This document shows, piece after piece, positions 14,283-17,379 of a DNA stretch of 17,379 nucleotides (position 1 is the first letter of the stretch; every line of letters starts with the position of its first letter). The translations under genes and the position numbers were made by a program. The DNA is taken from NCBI GenBank assembly GCA_964614095.1, contig CAZTJO010000038.1:1-17379 (forward strand). Reading direction: 5' to 3'. Under the pieces are notes generated by a model. That model was given only the letters and a program-made list of their open reading frames with translations, was not told the DNA's origin and made no database searches. This stretch comes from CAZWKX01 sp964614095 (GTDB lineage Bacteria > Actinomycetota > Acidimicrobiia > Spongiisociales > UBA11373).

Positions 14283-15711
14283 TCCCCTGGTGTTCGGGCG
14301 CAGGCTGCGCCATTACCGCAAGGCCCGGGGCCTCACCCTCAAACAGCTTGGAGCGAGAATCGGAAAGCAGGCGCCCTACCTCTCCATGGTCGAGAGCGGC
14401 AAGCGCCGACCCCGTCCCCAGCTGATCGAAATGCTGGCACAGGCTCTCGATGTCGGCACCGCCGATCTGCTGCGCGCCGAACTCCCCGATCGCAGATCAC
14501 ACCTCGAAGTCGGCCTGGAACGCGCCCAGCACGAACCCCTTTATCGCCAGTGTCGTCTCCCCTACATCAGAGCGGCAACGTCGGTTCCCGACGAGATCCT
14601 CGACCACCTGCTCACGCTGTACGGGGAGCTGAAGCGCATCCACATGCCGGCAACACCGGCGGTGGCCGATGCACGCGCCGCCAACATCGCCCTTCGGCGT
14701 GAGATGCGCGAAAACGACTTCCACCTGGCGCCCATCGAGAAGATTGCCACTGAGGCCCTGGCCGCAGTGGGGTACTCCGGAACCGGCGCCCTCCCCCAGC
14801 GAGTGCTCAGCGATCTCACCTCCCACTTCGGCTTCACCGTTCAGCAAGTGCGGGGAGTACCCGCCTCTACGAGGTCGGTCACCGACCTGCGCCGCCGCAG
14901 CATCTTTATTCCCCAGCGTGATGCATTGAGAACTCGGGCCGCCCGCGCCGTGATACTGCAGACCCTCGGCCACTTTGCCCTCGATCATGCAGAGCCGTCA
15001 TCGTTCTTCGAGCACCTGCGGCAGCGGATCGAGTGCAACTATTTCGCCGCCGCCGTGCTGGTGCCCCAGGACGCCGCCGTGCCGTTTCTCGAGACCGCCC
15101 GCTCCGAGGGCGACCTGTCGGTGGGTGACATGAAAGAGCTCTTCTACGTGACCTACGAGACTGCGGCGCAGCGGTTTGTGAACCTGGCCACCCGCCTTCT
15201 CGGCATTCGCACCCATTTTGTGCGCTCCGACGCCGAGGGCGTCATCTGGAAAGCGATGGAGAACGACGGGGTGCCCTTCCCTACCGCCGTCGACGGGGGC
15301 ATCGAAGGCGAGCGCCTGTGCCGCCAGTGGGGCACACGCCAGGTGTTCCACAGCGCCGACAAGTACGCCGTACACAACCAGTACACCGACACCCCCAACG
15401 GGACCTTCTGGTGCACGACACACGTTGAGGCCGACGGCGAGAATCACCACGCCATCACCGTTGGGACCAGGGCCGAGCAAGCTGAAGCATTCCGCGGCTC
15501 CGACACCCCGCGGCATGCCGTGTCCCGCTGCCCCGACGGCCTGTGCTGCAAGCGGCCTTCGACCGCATCCAGCGCCCGCTGGCAAGGCCAAGTCTGGGCC
15601 TCATCCAGCGCTCACGCCCATGTGCCTGCGGCAATGCCCACCGGGGCGTTCCCCGGCGTCGACATAGCCGAGGTCTACGAGTTCCTGGACCGCGTCTCCG
15701 ACACCAAGTAG
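14263..15711 (+). CDS. RamB/ScfR-like XRE transcriptional regulator
   Basis: The 482-aa protein has an N-terminal XRE helix-turn-helix (about residues 11-66: FGRRLRHYRKARGLTLKQLG, YLSMVESGKRRPRPQLIEML). A linker follows, then an IrrE/ImmA-like domain (about 150-300) and a C-terminal domain with clustered cysteines (CPDGLCC). This matches the actinobacterial RamB layout (acetate/propionate metabolism; about 470-480 aa). The metalloprotease motif is degraded: HFALDH (His237, His242) replaces HExxH, so a sensing rather than peptidase role is likely. ATG 14263 has AGGAGG 5 bases upstream; starts at 14233 or 14236 would precede that site. No acetate, glyoxylate or methylcitrate gene lies in the window, so its targets are elsewhere or it regulates itself. 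Confidence 0.8.
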   Translation: MGLLTLDPLVFGRRLRHYRKARGLTLKQLGARIGKQAPYLSMVESGKRRPRPQLIEMLAQALDVGTADLLRAELPDRRSHLEVGLERAQHEPLYRQCRLPYIRAATSVPDEILDHLLTLYGELKRIHMPATPAVADARAANIALRREMRENDFHLAPIEKIATEALAAVGYSGTGALPQRVLSDLTSHFGFTVQQVRGVPASTRSVTDLRRRSIFIPQRDALRTRAARAVILQTLGHFALDHAEPSSFFEHLRQRIECNYFAAAVLVPQDAAVPFLETARSEGDLSVGDMKELFYVTYETAAQRFVNLATRLLGIRTHFVRSDAEGVIWKAMENDGVPFPTAVDGGIEGERLCRQWGTRQVFHSADKYAVHNQYTDTPNGTFWCTTHVEADGENHHAITVGTRAEQAEAFRGSDTPRHAVSRCPDGLCCKRPSTASSARWQGQVWASSSAHAHVPAAMPTGAFPGVDIAEVYEFLDRVSDTK

Positions 15712-15730
15712 ACCACTCATCACGAGGTGG

Positions 15731-15759
15731 GACCCCGCCCAGGTGCGGGGCCGCCGTTT
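15731..15759 (+). terminator. Candidate intrinsic terminator after the regulator
   Basis: CCCCGC (15733-15738) pairs with GCGGGG (15745-15750) around a 6-nt loop, and flanking GG/CC could extend the stem across a bulged A. CCGCCGTTTGTT follows, so the T-rich tail is short and delayed by several G/C bases. It would separate the regulator transcript from the LexA-controlled promoter that begins at 15761. Confidence 0.4.
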
Positions 15760-15760
15760 G

Positions 15761-15790
15761 TTGACATCGAACGTCTGTTCGGTCTAGCGT
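15761..15790 (+). promoter_or_regulatory. Strong housekeeping-type promoter of the exonuclease/GIY-YIG gene
   Basis: A consensus -35, TTGACA (15761-15766), and a TANNNT -10, TAGCGT (15785-15790), are separated by 18 bp. The base 7 positions beyond the -10 is the A of ATG 15797, so the mRNA is predicted to be leaderless; no Shine-Dalgarno is present. It is the best promoter match in the window, and a LexA box fills its spacer. Confidence 0.8.
15767..15782. promoter_or_regulatory. LexA (SOS) box inside the promoter spacer
   Basis: TCGAACGTCTGTTCGG matches the actinobacterial/Gram-positive LexA operator TCGAAC-N4-GTTCGA at 11 of 12 defined positions, and the core CGAAC-N4-GTTCG is a perfect inverted repeat. 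It lies directly after the -35 and 2 bases before the -10, so bound LexA would block RNA polymerase. The downstream gene encodes a repair nuclease, which agrees with SOS control. Binding is inferred. Confidence 0.75.
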
Positions 15791-15796
15791 CCACTT

Positions 15797-17379
15797 ATGC
15801 CCCTGGCTATGCAGCGCAGCTTCGAAGACATGGGAGCGCCGCTGGTTGAGGTGCCCTTCTGCGTGCTCGACATCGAGACAACCGGCGGATCTCCGGCCCA
15901 TTGCAGGATCACCGAGATCGGCGCCGTGCGCTACCGGGGAGGAATCCTCGAATCCGCCTTTCACACCTTGGTGAACCCCGGTTGTGAGATCCCCCCGTTC
16001 ATCACCGTTCTCACCGGCATCACCCATGCCATGGTGGTGGAGACTCCCCCCATCGAGCAGGCGTTTCCCTCTCTGCTCGAATTCATCGGCGACGCCGTAG
16101 TAGTCGGCCACAACGTTCGGTTCGATCTGTCGTTTCTCAACGCCGCCGCCGAACGGCTCGGCTACGGCCGGCTGGCCAATCGATCAGTCGACACGGTGGC
16201 CCTCGCCCGCCGCCTGATGCGCTCCGAAGTGCGGAACTTGAAGCTGTCCACTCTGGCCGGCTACTTCCGCTCGCCCGTCCAGCCCAACCATCGGGCTCTC
16301 GAGGACGCCAAGGCCACTGCCCACGTGCTCTGGGGCCTGCTGGAGCGTGCCGGCACCCTCGGCGTGACTCATCTGGAGGACCTCCTCCAGCTCCCGACGG
16401 CGCGGGGCACCCCCCAGTACGGGAAGATCCGGCTGGCCGACTCCCTCCCCCGCCGTCCCGGCGTGTACCTCTTCCGTGACCGCAACAACGCGGTCTTCTA
16501 TGTGGGAAAGGCGAAGAACCTCCGCAGCCGGGTCCGCTCCTACTTCTACGGAGACACCCGCCGCTCCGTAGCCCAGATGCTGCGCGAACTCGCCACCATC
16601 GAGCACCGTGTTTGCGAGACCGAGCTGGAGGCTGCCGTCACTGAGGTTCGCCTGATTGGCGCCCATCGACCCAGACACAACAGGCGCTCCAAACCGTCCC
16701 GCGCGCCGCATTGGGTCCGATTGACCGACGAGCTTTTCCCTCGGCTGGCGCTGGCACGCTCACCCAGGCCCGAAGGAATCCTCTACCTCGGCCCGTTTCG
16801 AGGCCGGAGCGGTGCCCGGCTCGTTGTCGAGGCCATCTGGGACGCGTTGCCGGTGCGCCGCTGCACGGGAAGACCGGGAACTCGTGATACCCCATGCACC
16901 TATGCCCAGCTCGGTGTGGCCCTGTGTCCCTGCGACGGCTCCCTCCCCGAGCCCCGGTACCGGGAGGTGGTGAATCGGCTTATAGCCGGGGTGGAGAACG
17001 ACCCTTCGCTGCTCCTCGATCCCCTCGTGTCCAAGATCGAGCAGCTCGCCGGCAGCGGCCGCTTCGAGGAGGCAGCCTGGGTACGTGATCGCCATGCGGC
17101 ACTGCGGCGCGCTATAGAGCGCCGCCGCATTTGGCGCGCCCTCAACGAGGCCGGCACCATTCGCGCCGAAGGCTCGGACGGCGGCGCCGTCATCGAGTCC
17201 GCGCAGCTCACCGGCGCCTGGAGACCGGGTGCTCCACCACCCCTTTACCCCATCCACACCACCAACGGCAATCAGGCTCGGTCCGAGGTGCCCTCCTCGG
17301 TGGCCGACGCCGAGGAGGCTCACCTGATCTGGCAGTGGCTGACCAGCGGGATGGTGATTCCCATCGACATCACCGGGCA
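15797..17379 (+). CDS. DEDDh exonuclease fused to UvrC/Cho-like GIY-YIG nuclease (3' end outside window)
   Basis: 527 codons are visible and the frame is open at the window edge. Residues 20-175 are a DnaQ-like 3'-5' exonuclease with DIETT (Asp25, Glu27), HNVRFD (Asp110) and HRALED (His165, Asp170), the complete DEDDh set. Residues 220-300 are a GIY-YIG endonuclease (GVYLF, Tyr224; FYVGKAKNLRSRV, Tyr235, Arg243) with Glu283 in TEVRLIGAHRPRHN, as in UvrC. YLGPF and four cysteines (356, 367, 377, 379) follow in UvrC order but with altered spacing, then a UVR-like UvrB-contact helix pair (about 410-444, RFEEAAWVRDRHAAL). Actinobacteria have this fusion family (M. tuberculosis Rv2191, from memory). 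It probably acts in DNA repair. ATG 15797 is the first start and coincides with the predicted transcription start; LexA control is predicted. Confidence 0.88.
   Translation, partial: MPLAMQRSFEDMGAPLVEVPFCVLDIETTGGSPAHCRITEIGAVRYRGGILESAFHTLVNPGCEIPPFITVLTGITHAMVVETPPIEQAFPSLLEFIGDAVVVGHNVRFDLSFLNAAAERLGYGRLANRSVDTVALARRLMRSEVRNLKLSTLAGYFRSPVQPNHRALEDAKATAHVLWGLLERAGTLGVTHLEDLLQLPTARGTPQYGKIRLADSLPRRPGVYLFRDRNNAVFYVGKAKNLRSRVRSYFYGDTRRSVAQMLRELATIEHRVCETELEAAVTEVRLIGAHRPRHNRRSKPSRAPHWVRLTDELFPRLALARSPRPEGILYLGPFRGRSGARLVVEAIWDALPVRRCTGRPGTRDTPCTYAQLGVALCPCDGSLPEPRYREVVNRLIAGVENDPSLLLDPLVSKIEQLAGSGRFEEAAWVRDRHAALRRAIERRRIWRALNEAGTIRAEGSDGGAVIESAQLTGAWRPGAPPPLYPIHTTNGNQARSEVPSSVADAEEAHLIWQWLTSGMVIPIDITG

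Noticed and set aside
15480..15670. Possible frameshift in the C-terminus of the RamB-like regulator
   Set aside because: A neighbouring frame is open with Cys/Arg-rich sequence, but the original frame keeps CPDGLCC, HAHVPAAMPTG and EVYEFLDR and ends at a clean stop before a terminator-like hairpin.

Overview
This is a GC-rich chromosomal stretch (mid-60s % GC by eye) in which all thirteen protein genes lie on the + strand. They are tightly packed, with ATGA, GTGA and TGATG stop/start overlaps, and GTG starts are used freely. A three-gene proton-translocating transhydrogenase, a RamB/ScfR-type regulator, a TPM-domain membrane protein, a DEDD-exonuclease/UvrC-like fusion, TANNNT -10 boxes lying directly before start codons and an actinobacterial LexA box together suggest an actinobacterium, perhaps an uncultured Acidimicrobiia-like lineage. 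The lineage is inferred. No insertion sequences, phage genes, tRNAs, rRNAs or CRISPR arrays were seen.

Layout. 1-304 is a non-coding leader packed with hairpins, including two REP-like blocks facing each other. 305-6025 is a redox block: gnd, zwf, pntAA, pntAB and pntB. The oxidative pentose phosphate dehydrogenases make NADPH, and the membrane transhydrogenase exchanges reducing power between NADH and NADPH. 6138-10922 holds four metabolic genes: a nitronate monooxygenase-family flavoprotein, S-adenosylmethionine synthetase (metK), kynureninase (kynU) and a MenC/N-succinylamino-acid-racemase-type enolase-superfamily enzyme. 10989-14068 is a two-gene unit, a TPM-domain membrane protein with a Gly/Ser/Trp-rich tail and an overlapping SpoU/TrmH RNA 2'-O-methyltransferase. 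14263-15711 is a RamB-like XRE regulator. From 15797 to the window edge runs a DEDDh exonuclease fused to a UvrC/Cho-like GIY-YIG nuclease, incomplete at the 3' end.

The most notable signal is in front of this last gene. A consensus -35 (TTGACA) and a -10 (TAGCGT) are separated by 18 bp, and a near-perfect LexA/SOS box (TCGAAC-N4-GTTCGG) occupies 16 of those 18 bases. The ATG lies where transcription should begin. The sequence therefore predicts a leaderless, DNA-damage-inducible exonuclease/endonuclease fusion, whose four-cysteine motif is also spaced differently from canonical UvrC. Other points to check are the inverted REP-like doublet, a 14-bp perfect palindrome before pntAA, a possible upstream ORF overlapping the regulator start, and a strong context bias in Phe codon choice.
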